Source: Heterotrichella gracilis (Eukaryota > Sar > Xanthophyceae > Tribonematales > Xanthonemataceae). Taken from it: DNA of 64,000 nucleotides. Location of the stretch: positions 118,108 to 182,107 of the forward strand of contig JAULBX010030486.1 of the NCBI GenBank assembly GCA_032358255.1. The letters run 5' to 3'. A program made the position numbers and the translations under genes. The notes under the pieces are model-generated. The model was given only the letters and a program-made list of their open reading frames with translations. It was not told the origin of the DNA and did not search any database. Each line of letters opens with the position of its first letter. The first letter of the stretch is position 1. Shown in pieces: positions 25,601-35,636 of the stretch.

Positions 25601-26975
25601 AGCATCAAAACCCCGTTGGATGACGCCCAGCCATGGTGTAATACCGCCAGGCCAAGCGATGTCACTCCTGCAATACCCTGCATCCCCATTTGGGACCACG
25701 CACATGCTGCAGGGCCTTCAGGTGCCCTCTATGCACCCGCTACTCACCTCTGGTGAAGGTGTCAGCTTGCAGCCCTGGGGCGGCGGGTAGACCTCCAGGC
25801 GGTACCCCAGTATCGGCACCCCGCCTGCCACCTCGGGAGGCGCCCAAGTGAGCTGCGGCAACACAGGGCACATCAATGTAAGCATACCCAGACAAGCCAC
25901 GTCTAGAACGTGCGCACGCAGCACAGGTGAGCAGTGCTTGAGCTGATCACTGTCGGCCAGTGGACCTTTGCTAGTGCTGAGCTGGTTGATGCACCAGGCA
26001 GACTACCCGTCCCCAAAATGTGCTGCATTACATTATGTTCTGTGACCCTCCAGCCCACCTCCCACTTCCACACCCACGTACCTTGAGGCTGCTCTTTGAC
26101 CTGGCAGCGAGGCTGACTGCCGCGGGCTTGCCAGGCACTTCTGCGGGCGTTGTGAAGGCCACTGCAGCGGACACTACCTCGGGGCAGGTGAAGAAGGTGG
26201 TGGTGCGCACGGCAGGCCAGCAAACTAGCCTGAAGGCGTAGGTCTTGCTGGGCGACAGGCCCCGCACCTGAGTACAGATGGGGCTGAGTTGGAGGCAGAA
26301 GTGGTGGGCTGCTGGTTACATACATGTGCATTGGTGGTGGTGTTCCCTGTAATGGCTGGCTTGTACAGCTGAATTGGTGGTAATGTACACTGAAGTGGTG
26401 CATCCCCAGTGTGGAGAGTGGCCTGTATGGTGGTGGACTTGCCTGTAGGCTGACGTCTGCGCCCTCGTAGATCTTCTTCCAGGCCTCCTCAGGCACATTG
26501 AGCGGTGCGACGTGCTCCCCTCCCTTCACCTTCATGTGAATACCAAGAGTAGCGTCAGGAAGGCCATGTGGCGTCCAGTGGAAGTGGGTTTGTCAAATGG
26601 GTTGGGGCGTACCTCGAGCAGGTCGATCTCGTAGTTGACGTACAGCTCGGCATCGCCCTCAATGTCGTCTGCCCAGGTGGGTTTCAACGCCTTGATCGCG
26701 TCCCACTTCAGGTGCAGCAAGGTGGGTTCTATAGACAGCAGTGTCGGTGGCTGCGGGACATGGAATTCTGGCAACACTGGCCCACCACTGCTGTGATCAG
26801 AAGAATACTCGCTGCTGGTTTCATTGGACTCCGACTCGGTTTCATTGCTATCAGTCTCCACTTCTGAACCCTCCTCTGAACTTTCCTCTGAGTCCTCCTC
26901 CACTTCGTTTTCCGTAGCAGAGGGACCTAGCTGGTCTGGTGCTGGTAACGCCTGTGGATCTTCCATGGCTTCCAT
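16700..26975 (-). CDS. FNDC3-like protein: nine FN3 domains, membrane segment, novel C-terminal domain (copy C, intact)
   Basis: Nineteen minus-strand exons join in frame to 1563 aa: 26975-26613, 26529-26443, 26267-26082, 25852-25748, 25322-25236, 24975-24718, 24352-24311, 24045-23800, 23582-23344, 22917-22751, 22441-22132, 21808-21682, 21327-21187, 20930-20713, 20364-20125, 19900-19741, 19432-19228, 18910-18642, 17941-16700. Residues 25-63 are Ser/Glu-rich. About nine FN3 domains follow (roughly 73-1015), recognisable by repeated motifs of the type 'L.PG..Y.FRV.A.N..G' and the paired Trp/Tyr cores. A single hydrophobic segment lies near 1092-1109 (AAWLLSALAIIGLVMWFW). The last 413 residues come from one exon and form a domain I do not recognise. 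Animal FNDC3A/B have the same order of nine FN3 domains followed by a C-terminal anchor in ER/Golgi membranes, so a membrane-anchored adhesion or scaffold role is inferred. Intron 2 uses a GC donor (CAG|GCAAGT). The start is the first in-frame ATG at 26975; an upstream exon cannot be excluded. Confidence 0.85.
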
Positions 26976-27408
26976 GGCTAGATCAGCTAGACGCACAATG
27001 CATGCATATGCCCCATGTGCATTGCCCCGTTAAACATACCGCAACTACCTCTAATATGCCCACCCGGTGTGCTCCATACCAGTGGGATAACCCTACAGTC
27101 GCTACGAGCTGAAGAATGGAAAGAAGGTGCAGGCGAGGTCGTAAAGATAAGACCTTTCCTCCATTTTTGGTTCCAGGGTGGATGCACGAAGATAATGCAA
27201 ATGAGGAGGTGGGGCAGGGCCAGCAGGGTTATACATACCGTAACCCTCAATGGCTTTGTAGACTGGTTTGTCGGGCGTTGCCGAACGCTGAAACAGGTAG
27301 CAGACTTCCAGACTTCGGCTGGCTATAAGTACTGGACAAGGAGCCCTTGTTTGGACAAACTCACTGTCGCCTGCACCTTTGTCTTTTGAGAGCACACTGT
27401 CAACGCAC
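26976..27408. promoter_or_regulatory. Divergent promoter between FN3 gene C and glutathione transferase
   Basis: Only 433 bp separate the start codons of the minus-strand FN3 gene and the plus-strand transferase, so the two probably share a bidirectional promoter. A TATAAG box at 27324-27329 lies about 80 bp before the transferase ATG and could set its start. No obvious TATA box faces the FN3 gene. Confidence 0.55.
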
Positions 27409-29180
27409 ATGCAGCTGTCTAGCAGGGTTCTTGCTCAGAGATCCTTCCTTTCGTTGAGCTTGAAGGCAAACCGTGCACCTCGCGCTTCCTTTGCAACGAT
27501 GGCTGCTGCAAAGCCCTACACCCTCTACTATGTGGGCACCCCCAATGGGAAGAAGGCGTCCATCACGTTGGAAGAACTTGGCTACGAATACGAGTGAGTG
27601 CGGCCTACGCGCAAGGCCCCTATTTCTGCCCTGATCCCACTGTCACAGTATCCCAACCCCTGCTTACATGCGTGGCGCACTTGCTCCAAGGCATCAGCTT
27701 GCCCTTGCTCCGAGGCATTGCGGTCGGCATCTTTGCGCTCGGCATCTGCCCCATGCTTGCATGCACACTGCCCATTGCATGCATCTTATCCCGTGCGTGC
27801 CTGCGAAATTAGGCAGCCACTTATCGCAGTGCATGATCTGAAGACCCCCTCTGCATATCCATCGCGTCGCTTGGTTCACATGGGTTTCTGAAGGTCATGT
27901 TGGATTTGTGACCTTGTTCCCTGTCCTCTCGCAAGGTTGCGCAAGATTGACTTCAGCAAGAAGGAGCAGAAAGAGGAGTGGTTCTTGAAGATCAACCCAA
28001 ATGGAAGGATTCCTGCGATAGGTAAGTGACTTGGGGTGTTGCATGGAAGGTTTGCCCACATCTAGCACGGTAATTGCCTAGTACGGTACTGCCTTGTTTG
28101 TGGCGCCTCTGCCCCTTGCCAGCCTAGTGCAGGGCTGCCTCGCTTACTGTTGGGGATACAAGTAAGGCTTCTGCGCCGAGAAGCTGGTATATACGGTGCC
28201 ATTGCGGTGGAATGAATCTGCATCAACTCTCGGTGACCGACTCGCTCCACTTTGTGTGCAGTGGACCACACAGAGGGAGACTTCCCAGTGTTTGAATCTG
28301 GGGCAATAATGTGGTACCTGGCTGAGAAGGACCCTGAGGCAAAGCTGCTGCCCAAGGTGAGTTGCACAGTGCCTTTGCGGTATCCACAGGGCTTTGGTGC
28401 TTCGGTGCTTTGTGTGCAGTGTGCTTACTCTGAACAGGCATGCACTGGTGTGGGATATGCAAAGGCGGTATTGTGTGTTCATGCCATGCAACCTCAATTG
28501 CAGTCTTTGAAACATGTTGTTGTGCAACTGAACACCTCGCCCTGTGCCTGGCAGGACTTCAAGAAGCGGTCTGAGGTGCTCCAGTGGCTGATGTTCCAGA
28601 TGGGCGGGCTGGGGCCCATGTTGGGTCAGGCCTACCACTTCAAGTCCCTCCCCGACAAGATCGAGTACGCCATCAACCGCTACGTGACTGAGACCGAGCG
28701 CCTGGTGGACGTGCTGGAATCCCGCCTGGCCAGTGGCCACGAGTACCTGGCTGCCGACCAGTTCTCGCTGGCAGACATCGCCCACTTCCCATGGGTGCTC
28801 ATGATGGAGAGCCTGACAGGTACGGGCAGCATGCTGTTCTCTTTGGTTTGTCTGAGCCGTGTGGGTACTCATGTCATTCTAGTTCTTGCATATTGTTGTT
28901 GACTAGCAGGCCAACCTATCAAGCCCACAGTGCGTTCAACGCCCATTTCTAATTGAAGTACTGGTTATATGGTGCCATAGGGTTGTACCTTGGTGTGCGC
29001 ATCCACTAAAATTCAATGATAACTGCCTGTTTCACCAGCATATTACATACATATAGAGAGCATGACAAAGGTGTGTTTCGCTGCGCAGGCAAGCCGCTTG
29101 TTGACACCTACCCCCATGTGAAGGCGTGGGTGGACCGCATCCAGGCTCGCCCGGCTGTGCAGAAGGCGCTCAGCCTGTAG
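27409..29180 (+). CDS. YfcG/Ure2p-like glutathione S-transferase
   Basis: Five exons (27409-27593, 27936-28021, 28262-28356, 28555-28819, 29089-29180) give 240 aa. The thioredoxin-like N-terminal domain has TPNGKK (residues 44-49), the cis-proline motif NGRIPAI (84-90) and the glutathione-binding FESG motif (101-104). The all-helical C-terminal domain has GGLGPMLGQ and [10 protein letters not shown], closely resembling E. coli YfcG and other Nu-class/Ure2p-like enzymes. In these the Thr/Asn near the N-terminus takes the place of the catalytic Tyr or Ser. The expected activity is glutathione-dependent disulfide reductase or peroxidase rather than classic conjugation. The first 30 residues ([13 protein letters not shown]..., rich in Ser, Arg and Ala, no acidic residues) look like an organelle transit peptide. 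Met-31 would give a cytosolic form. All introns are GT-AG and phases agree. Confidence 0.93.
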
Positions 29181-30484
29181 TGGGTATATTTGTTGGGCTC
29201 AGGGGCCGCACACCCGCTCCATGGTGTGCAATGGTGGTGTGGCTCTTGTGTAGTCGGCGCTGACGGATGCCATGCTTAACCACCTGCTTTTTCCTAGGCG
29301 CGGAAGACCTCAGCAGTGCTGTAGCGGGGTGTCAGACATCAAGTTGCCCTAGGGTGGTTACATTTGGCGTGTTATATTTTTCATATGATCGTTTATAAAC
29401 AGTCTACATGTTGCTGGTTGTTGCAAACGATAACTTCACTGTTGAATTTGTACTTGCATCTGGTAGACTAACGCTAATAGTTCCAAGTTCTGCGCGCACT
29501 TGCAAGGAAAGGACTTATGCGCTTGTTTTGGTCCTCAAATTGTTTGTCGCCGTGCAAATATGATGTGACATGAATTATGGGTTTTGAACGTCACTGAACA
29601 ATGGCTTTGGCCCTTGGGTACTTGAATGCTGATTGTTTTGCAATGGCCTGTGAGCAATCATTGTGCCTTTTTGTAATATTGGAAAATGACTATTACTACG
29701 TTTATACTGCACCCAGGCTCACTCATATTGGAAAACCCCAGTCTATTGAGCAGAGTCAGGCAGGCATGCCAGAGTTGTACTTCTTCTTCGAGGCCAAACG
29801 CCACCAGTGCCAGTTGGCCAAAATGAAAGAAGCAGGATAGAAGTGCCTACGACCCCCAGATTGATCCTTCAATGTCCAGGGGGTGAATATACTGTCGCGC
29901 TGAAATGGAAGCCCGTGGAACCATTATCACAGTGATATGTGCGGGCAATGGAAACATTTCACAGCCCTTCCGTGGCTAGTGCGGGCCCTGTAGCCACCAC
30001 GAAAGTGTACAACTGGCCTTGTCGCAGAAGACTGGGGTTTACAACTTTGCCACACGCCCATCAGCGAGCAGATATAAAGCTCGATCCCACTGTAAACCGA
30101 CAGCTAACAACTCTCAGCACGCACAAGCACGCACTCTTCGCTTGCTAGTACCCAAGGTGAGCTCACTACCCACTGCATTGCACTGCTGGCCTTTGGAGGC
30201 ATGTGTAGGCTATCTCACCCACCTCCTTTTCAAAACCCTTTGACACACGAACTGGCCTGCACGTCCGTACTGTGCATTTGTTGGCGGGTGAGCTTGTCGG
30301 CAACCTCCACCCACTACACGCCAGTGCATCACCCACTCCGCACCCACTCCGCACACACACAGTAATGTTCCCTTTTCTGAGGTCTGCTGCAAGAACGTGT
30401 TCATCCGCACGCTTGCACGCAAGGTCGAATCACCCACGTTCCCAACTTGCGTTGCAGTGCAGGGCGGAAGCATCAACCTCAAGC
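29181..30484 (+). promoter_or_regulatory. Intergenic region, promoter and 5' leader of the Cys-rich gene
   Basis: After the transferase stop, about 0.9 kb shows no gene. TATAAA at 30073-30078 is the probable core promoter of the next gene. The leader may contain an intron, 30157 (CCCAAG|GTGAGC) to 30457 (GTTGCAG), placing the ATG at 30485 in the second exon. If that intron is retained, an in-frame ATG at 30365 adds about 40 Arg/Ser/Ala-rich residues ahead of the signal peptide. Confidence 0.5.
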
Positions 30485-32643
30485 ATGGCCTCGTTCGGGC
30501 TTACGCTGCTTGTGGCAGCGGCGCTCGTGGCCCAGCCTGCAATGGCCTTCAAGATGGCAACCTTCCCTGTTGCCGAGGGGCCCGCCAAGGAACCTGTGGA
30601 GCCAACGAACCATTTGATCTACTACATGATGGTACGAAGGTGTAGCACGGCTGTCCATGCATGCAGTTTCAGCTGCCCACCATTTGCAAACCCACATGCC
30701 GTGAATATTTTCACGGTTGACCACACACTGTGTGGTTCCCTGTCGTGCTGTCAGTGACAGGCAGAACTGCCTCTACACACCTAGGGGGTGTGCACACCCC
30801 TTGCCTTTTGCCTCCACAAAGCCTTAAGCGCCCATTCCTGTGGCCTGAACAACCATGCTATCCCATAATCATCCCACTCCTCACGGGGGTTGACCTAGTG
30901 CCCTTTGTCACGCCCACCCCTTTTAACAGCTGCCTGCACACTGCTTGCAGGGTGGAGACCCAGGTGGCGACCCCCTGCCTGACCCTGCCACCACCACCAC
31001 CTGTGACTTGGTGCTGTGCGAGAAGGGCACCACCTGCATCCAGAGCACGGATGGGGCCAAGTGCATCACGGACGACGAAGTGGTGGTGCTGGGAGTACCT
31101 GACTATGGTAAGTAGCACGCTAGGGTCGCTTGCAAATCGCACAACTCACTGTCATTGCTATTGTCACTGCTGTTGCACCAGCCCCTCGCAAACACCTGAG
31201 TGTCGTCATTAACCTCTACACCTTGGTGGTATACCACATGTCCTGGCCACTGGCCACATCTGACAAACCTCCCTGGCCTCTACGCATGTTGACCAGCACT
31301 TGACCTTGTGTGTGTATTGCCCGCCAGGTGTCTGCGCTGCAGTGTCCTGCGCAGCAGGGTTCTGCTGTGTGCCTGATGCCGAGGGACAGGCAACCTGTGT
31401 GGACTGCGGCATCATCGAGGACACTGCCCCTGGTAAGCACAGTATATGGTGTAGTTATTGCAGACGTGCTGGAACCAACCCCTGTGCTCACAATGTATAC
31501 ACAATGGCTTGCTAGCGCCTGCCGCACGTGGATACGAGTCAAAATAGTATTGAATACCAGCCACAGCTCAGCAGAGTCTTGCCGCATGTGGGCATGCTGC
31601 CGGATCATTGGCACCACTTTGTCCTAACCTCTTGCGCTGCTGCCCGCAGATGTGTGCGCAACAGTCAAGTGCGGGGATGGCTTGTGCTGTGCTGTGGATG
31701 GCGACGGGGCAGCCACCTGCGTGAACTGCAACATCATGGAGAGTGTGACACCGGTGTACGCTACTGCGAACGATGGCAAGGGTACGTGTGATGCTGGGTT
31801 GCTGGCGTGCACAGCATGTGCAACGGTGGGACCTTGCTGGCTCACTGCGGATATTCTTTGCACAATAGACACTGCGCACGCTCTGTGCACACTAGACACT
31901 GGCTGGAGCATGGTTGTGTGTGCACTATAACGTTGTATTGATCATGCCCATGAACCACATTGCCCATTTGTGCCATCGCGCTGTTCATGCATTCTGTGCG
32001 GGAAAGCGCTGCCCCATGTGTGTGCGCTTCAATCCTACGCGGCAGCTGACTCAAGCCTTTGTTCCTTGCAGTGTACAAGGGCCTCAAGTGCACCCCTGCC
32101 TGCAAGAGCAGCAGCACCTGCAAGGTGGATGTCAAGGCCAAGAAGAACAAGTGCGTGGCCAACCCCCCCGCTGCACCCACCTGCAAGCCCGGGTGCAAGG
32201 CCGGCAGCACCTGCAAGCTGGATACCAAGTCCAAGAAGAACAAGTGCGTGGCCAACCCCCTCCCTGTCCCCGTCTGCAAGCCCGGGTGCAAGGGTGGCAG
32301 CACCTGCAAGCTGGACACTAAAACCAAAAAGAGCAAGTGCGTGGCGAAGGCGCCTACCGCACCCACCTGCAAGCCAGGCTGCAAGTCCGGCCACAAGTGC
32401 CAGCTGGATACCAAGTCCAAGAAGGCAAAGTGTGTGGCAGTCGCGCCTGTGTGCAACAAGAAGTGCAAGGTGAACGAGAGCTGCGTGTTTGACTCCAAGA
32501 AGGCGAGCGTGTGCAAGACCAAGCCCTGCACCCTCAAGTGCAAGGGCAAGGGCGAGAAGTGCAAGTACACCGTCAAGGGAGCCATGGTCTGCGCCAAGGG
32601 CGTCACCAAGCCCATCTCCAACAAGAGCATCAAGAAGCCTTGA
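30485..32643 (+). CDS. Secreted cysteine/lysine-rich repeat protein
   Basis: Five exons (30485-30631, 30951-31107, 31328-31432, 31650-31781, 32072-32643) encode 370 aa. A signal peptide (MASFGLTLLVAAALVAQPAMA, likely cleaved near residue 21) is followed by a short acidic/proline region. Exons 2-4 each encode a Cys module of the follistatin-N/EGF-like kind: C-x3-C-x4-(C)C-x6-10-C. The last exon carries at least four tandem units of about 32 residues with a core like CKPGCKAGSTCKLDTKSKK, then two more divergent Cys units and a Lys-rich tail ending KKP. No membrane segment or GPI signal is visible. The unit pattern suggests disulfide-linked repeats in a wall or extracellular matrix protein; that role is inference and I do not recognise a named family. 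Codon usage in the repeat exon is strongly GC-ending (AAG for Lys), suggesting high expression. Confidence 0.85.
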
Positions 32644-34253
32644 ACACCCTTTTTGAGCACCTTAGCTCCAAGGCCGTCACCCCTGTTGGAGCACCAGTAC
32701 TTGGCTAGCAAGTACCAGGGTTGGAAACCTGCTTAGTACAGACCGTGTGGTAGTTGTGCCACTGCTGAAGTGGTGGTCTGCCTAGTCCTGCGACTAACAG
32801 TGCCCTGCATATTTACTGTATCCTTTTTATGAATCTGAAATAGCTGAGCTGAACAGAATATGTTTTATATTTGAGCTCAATTGAAGGATTGCCAGTGTTG
32901 TCATAGCCACCGGGTGTTCTGCTGTATAAGGCAGCAGTGCAGAGTGGACTGTGGGACTGAAGTGACTAAACAGCCGCCTTGTGTGCTGGACTGTTGAGGG
33001 TCCTTGTTGCTGGAATGAGCAAGGTATTGAGTATTATTTTGGCAATGCCTTCTGATGCAACCATATTTAATATTACCTTGTGTAACACTTTGATACTATG
33101 TCAGCTGTCGCACTTTTTTTCAACTCGCTTTGCTTGCCCACATTGAGCAGCAAATGTTCAGCCACTTGCAGTAAGTTGGTTAGGAATTTTTTGGGTCCAC
33201 ACTGATATTTAGAAAATTTTGGAATCGCAGCAGAGTAACCTGCAACATTTCTCTGCCACTTCTTCAGAAACCTTTTGAGAGTAGACTAGGAGTAAGGTTA
33301 CTGTAATAGTGCATATTTATACTACAGTATACCCTGTAAGACTTATGACCATCAAGACGTTGCCATAAAACATGATCTGGCTCCTTACATGGCATGTTGA
33401 CGCAACCAATGGATTGCCAATAATATTGGCAATATATTGGCCCAATATATTGCGCAATCCCTTCAACCCGCTATGGTTGAACATTGCCATTCCCAATCAG
33501 TACCACCAGTTACTAGTGCGGCCCTCTCCACCAGACCAACAGATGGAGCTCACTGGGCTTGACAGGCTCTCATTATTGCCGTAAACTGTCGCCATGGGCC
33601 ATTATTGGCATGCAGTCAATACCTCGGGCTTCACGTGCACCCACGATAGCCTACATCAGTACACCTGCAGAATTGATAACAGCATGTACCACTGTGAATA
33701 TATCAATCACTGTCTCCAGTCCATTCCTGCTTGGCAACCAGAGATGGCCTTTCAGATAGGGTTACAGATGGTCCAAACAGTAGGCTTAGACATGCCTTGC
33801 TGCCGCTGGCAATGCTGGCACTAACACACTTGCAAGTTCAGAAAAGCGCGATATGCTGCTGTGAACTCGCTGAGGGTGACCATATACACTGCAGCAAACT
33901 CCACCTATGTAATGTGAGTGTGGGTGCCCACGCAGGAAAACACTGGTGCAGCGGCATGTCACAGATGCTCTGGCGTGGAGCACGGCCCAGAACAGATACG
34001 CCACGTAATCGAGGCCAGAAAAGATGAGATGGCACTGCCATATTGCAATTATGCTGTAAGAGTGTTAAATAGGGTTGGATGCTGGTCTCATAGAATCCAT
34101 TTGTCGATACAATACACGTACACCTACAAAGTTGCCCAGCCTGAGGCACATCCACTTGCATGCATATGAAAATTGCTACTGGTGCCTCATGCCAATCCTG
34201 CTTCAGCAACAAAATGGAAATAGAGAGCAAATCTCAGGTGGGTATTTGCTGCC
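32644..34253. other. Intergenic region between convergent genes
   Basis: The 3' flanks of the Cys-rich gene (plus) and RBX1 (minus) meet here. I see no gene. A TGTAA motif, the usual chlorophyte polyadenylation signal, occurs near 33079. A cluster of short palindromes lies at 33413-33481 and is described among the findings. Confidence 0.6.
33413..33481. repeat. Cluster of nested palindromes
   Basis: Three inverted repeats in 70 bp: ATTGCCAAT/ATTGGCAAT (33413-33421 and 33425-33433), CAATATATTGG/CCAATATATTG (33430-33440 and 33442-33452) and TTCAACC/GGTTGAA (about 33462-33481). The first two share bases and could form alternative cruciforms. This may be a degraded miniature transposable element. 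Confidence 0.7.
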
Positions 34254-34619
34254 CTACTCGGTAGATATGCCTCCCGGCAATATCTTCTCGATCTTGGCAA
34301 ACTCCCACTCCTTGTTGCACAGCGGGCACGCACTGCGGGTTTTTAGCCAGCGCTGGATGCAGTCCAGGTGGAACACGTGGCCGCAGCACCCCCACGCAAT
34401 GCTCAACCCGGGGTGGTCTGGGTCCCCTGTGGGGTTTGCCTGGTACTCAATGCTGGGCTCGTACAAGTTGTTTCTGCAGATGGCGCAGGTGTCTGTGCAG
34501 ATGGCCCACGACCACATGGCCACTGCGTTCCACTTCTTGATCTCAAAGCGCTTCCCGTTGGTCTTTTCCTTCTTCACCTCCACCTGCTCCTCCACCTCCA
34601 TGTCCTCTGTGTCTGCCAT
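34254..34619 (-). CDS. RBX1: RING-box protein 1 (cullin-RING ligase subunit), atypical zinc ligands
   Basis: One coding exon of 121 aa; an acceptor (ATTGCAG) just before the ATG indicates a spliced 5' leader. Residues 24-44 (RFEIKKWNAVAMWSWAI) form the cullin-binding strand and linker, and 45-106 the RING with CAICRN and WLKTRSACPLCNKEW. RBX1 recruits the E2 enzyme to SCF and other cullin-RING ubiquitin ligases. Compared with human RBX1, the two RING zinc sites are kept: C45, C48, C79, H81, H84, C87 and C98, with Asp-97 replaced by Cys-101. All four ligands of the extra third zinc site are changed: C53 to S56, C56 to Y59, C68 to L72 and H82 to D86. The C-terminus is extended by about ten residues (EKILPGGISTE). 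Nothing in the exon is broken, so it is a functional but diverged RBX1 or a lineage-specific form. Confidence 0.93.
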   Translation of the reverse strand: MADTEDMEVEEQVEVKKEKTNGKRFEIKKWNAVAMWSWAICTDTCAICRNNLYEPSIEYQANPTGDPDHPGLSIAWGCCGHVFHLDCIQRWLKTRSACPLCNKEWEFAKIEKILPGGISTE

Positions 34620-35636
34620 CCTTGCCTGCAATATTGTGGTGTGGGTTAAGCAGGCTGTGTGGGCGCAGATGGTGAGGATTGCACTGTGGGTGGGCAATGC
34701 GATCACACAGTCCAGAAGACGTGGGGATCGTCCATACCCATATGCATGCACACCGTTTAAAACCATAACCAAAGGAGGACCAACTTTCATTTCACAGGGT
34801 GACCAGATGGGCCACGCGTGGAGGGACAGGTTGGACAGCACCTCAAACCCAACAAACAAACGTTGCCCAAGTCAGCAATGAACCGAGTGAACCAATGGGT
34901 TGAACATTAAAAAAAGGGTTTGCACAGGAGGTGCAACGACAAAAGTTGTACCACTCACCCCCCGAGTGATGAGCAGCTGGCGTCAGTGCAGGGGCCACAA
35001 TCCTTGGCCACCCAACAGCTCCCTTGCAGTCGTTCGTACAGCACAATACGTGGTTTTGAGCTGGATCTGTAACCGAGTTTGGGAAGTGCACGTAGGAAGC
35101 TTGTTTCTTAAAAGTTTGGGCATCTATGCATGCATTGGAACTGCCAGTTTTCATATATTATGACTCACCCCCTTTGCCAGGTGGCAAAACCTGGTTGATT
35201 CTAGCCCGGTCTGACCAACAGACAAGCAAAACGGAGTTCAAAAGTAGTTTGCATCGCCACGAACAAACCCTACTGCTCTGCTGTATTTGTGCAGTGTTTT
35301 GTTGACCTACCGAGTCCGCCTGCCTTCACAGTCTTCCCACGAGACTGTGGGTGCCACTTCCAAGTACTAGGTTTTGACCTGAGAGCTCCCTTGACAACGC
35401 CATTCTAACTGCAGTTCTTTCCTGCGAGTTGTACGCTGCAGTAATCCAACTTCAACAGTGACATATCTTCCGCTGTGTTGTCAGAGAGTCTCTGATATAC
35501 GCTGCTGCTGCTGCTGTTGTCCTGGCGACCTAACTCGTCCCTAGACACACCCAGCACAGCAGGACTCAGCCCGTGATTGCCCCCTATGACTTCAAGCTAA
35601 CAGCCACTTTGTAACGGCTGTGCCACAGCTACAGCG
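34620..35636. other. Divergent intergenic region, RBX1 and kinase promoters
   Basis: RBX1 runs leftward and the kinase rightward from this 1-kb region, which must hold the RBX1 leader intron and both promoters. No coding exon is seen and no clear TATA box was found. A short CTG run lies at about 35502-35518. Confidence 0.5.

Noticed and set aside
29601-29840. 79-residue open frame after the transferase
   Set aside because: No splice signals, promoter or similarity; typical of chance in 3' flank.
31842-32711. 289-residue minus-strand open frame
   Set aside because: It is the antisense of the Cys-rich repeat exon; its repetitive Leu/Gly composition follows from the repeat DNA.
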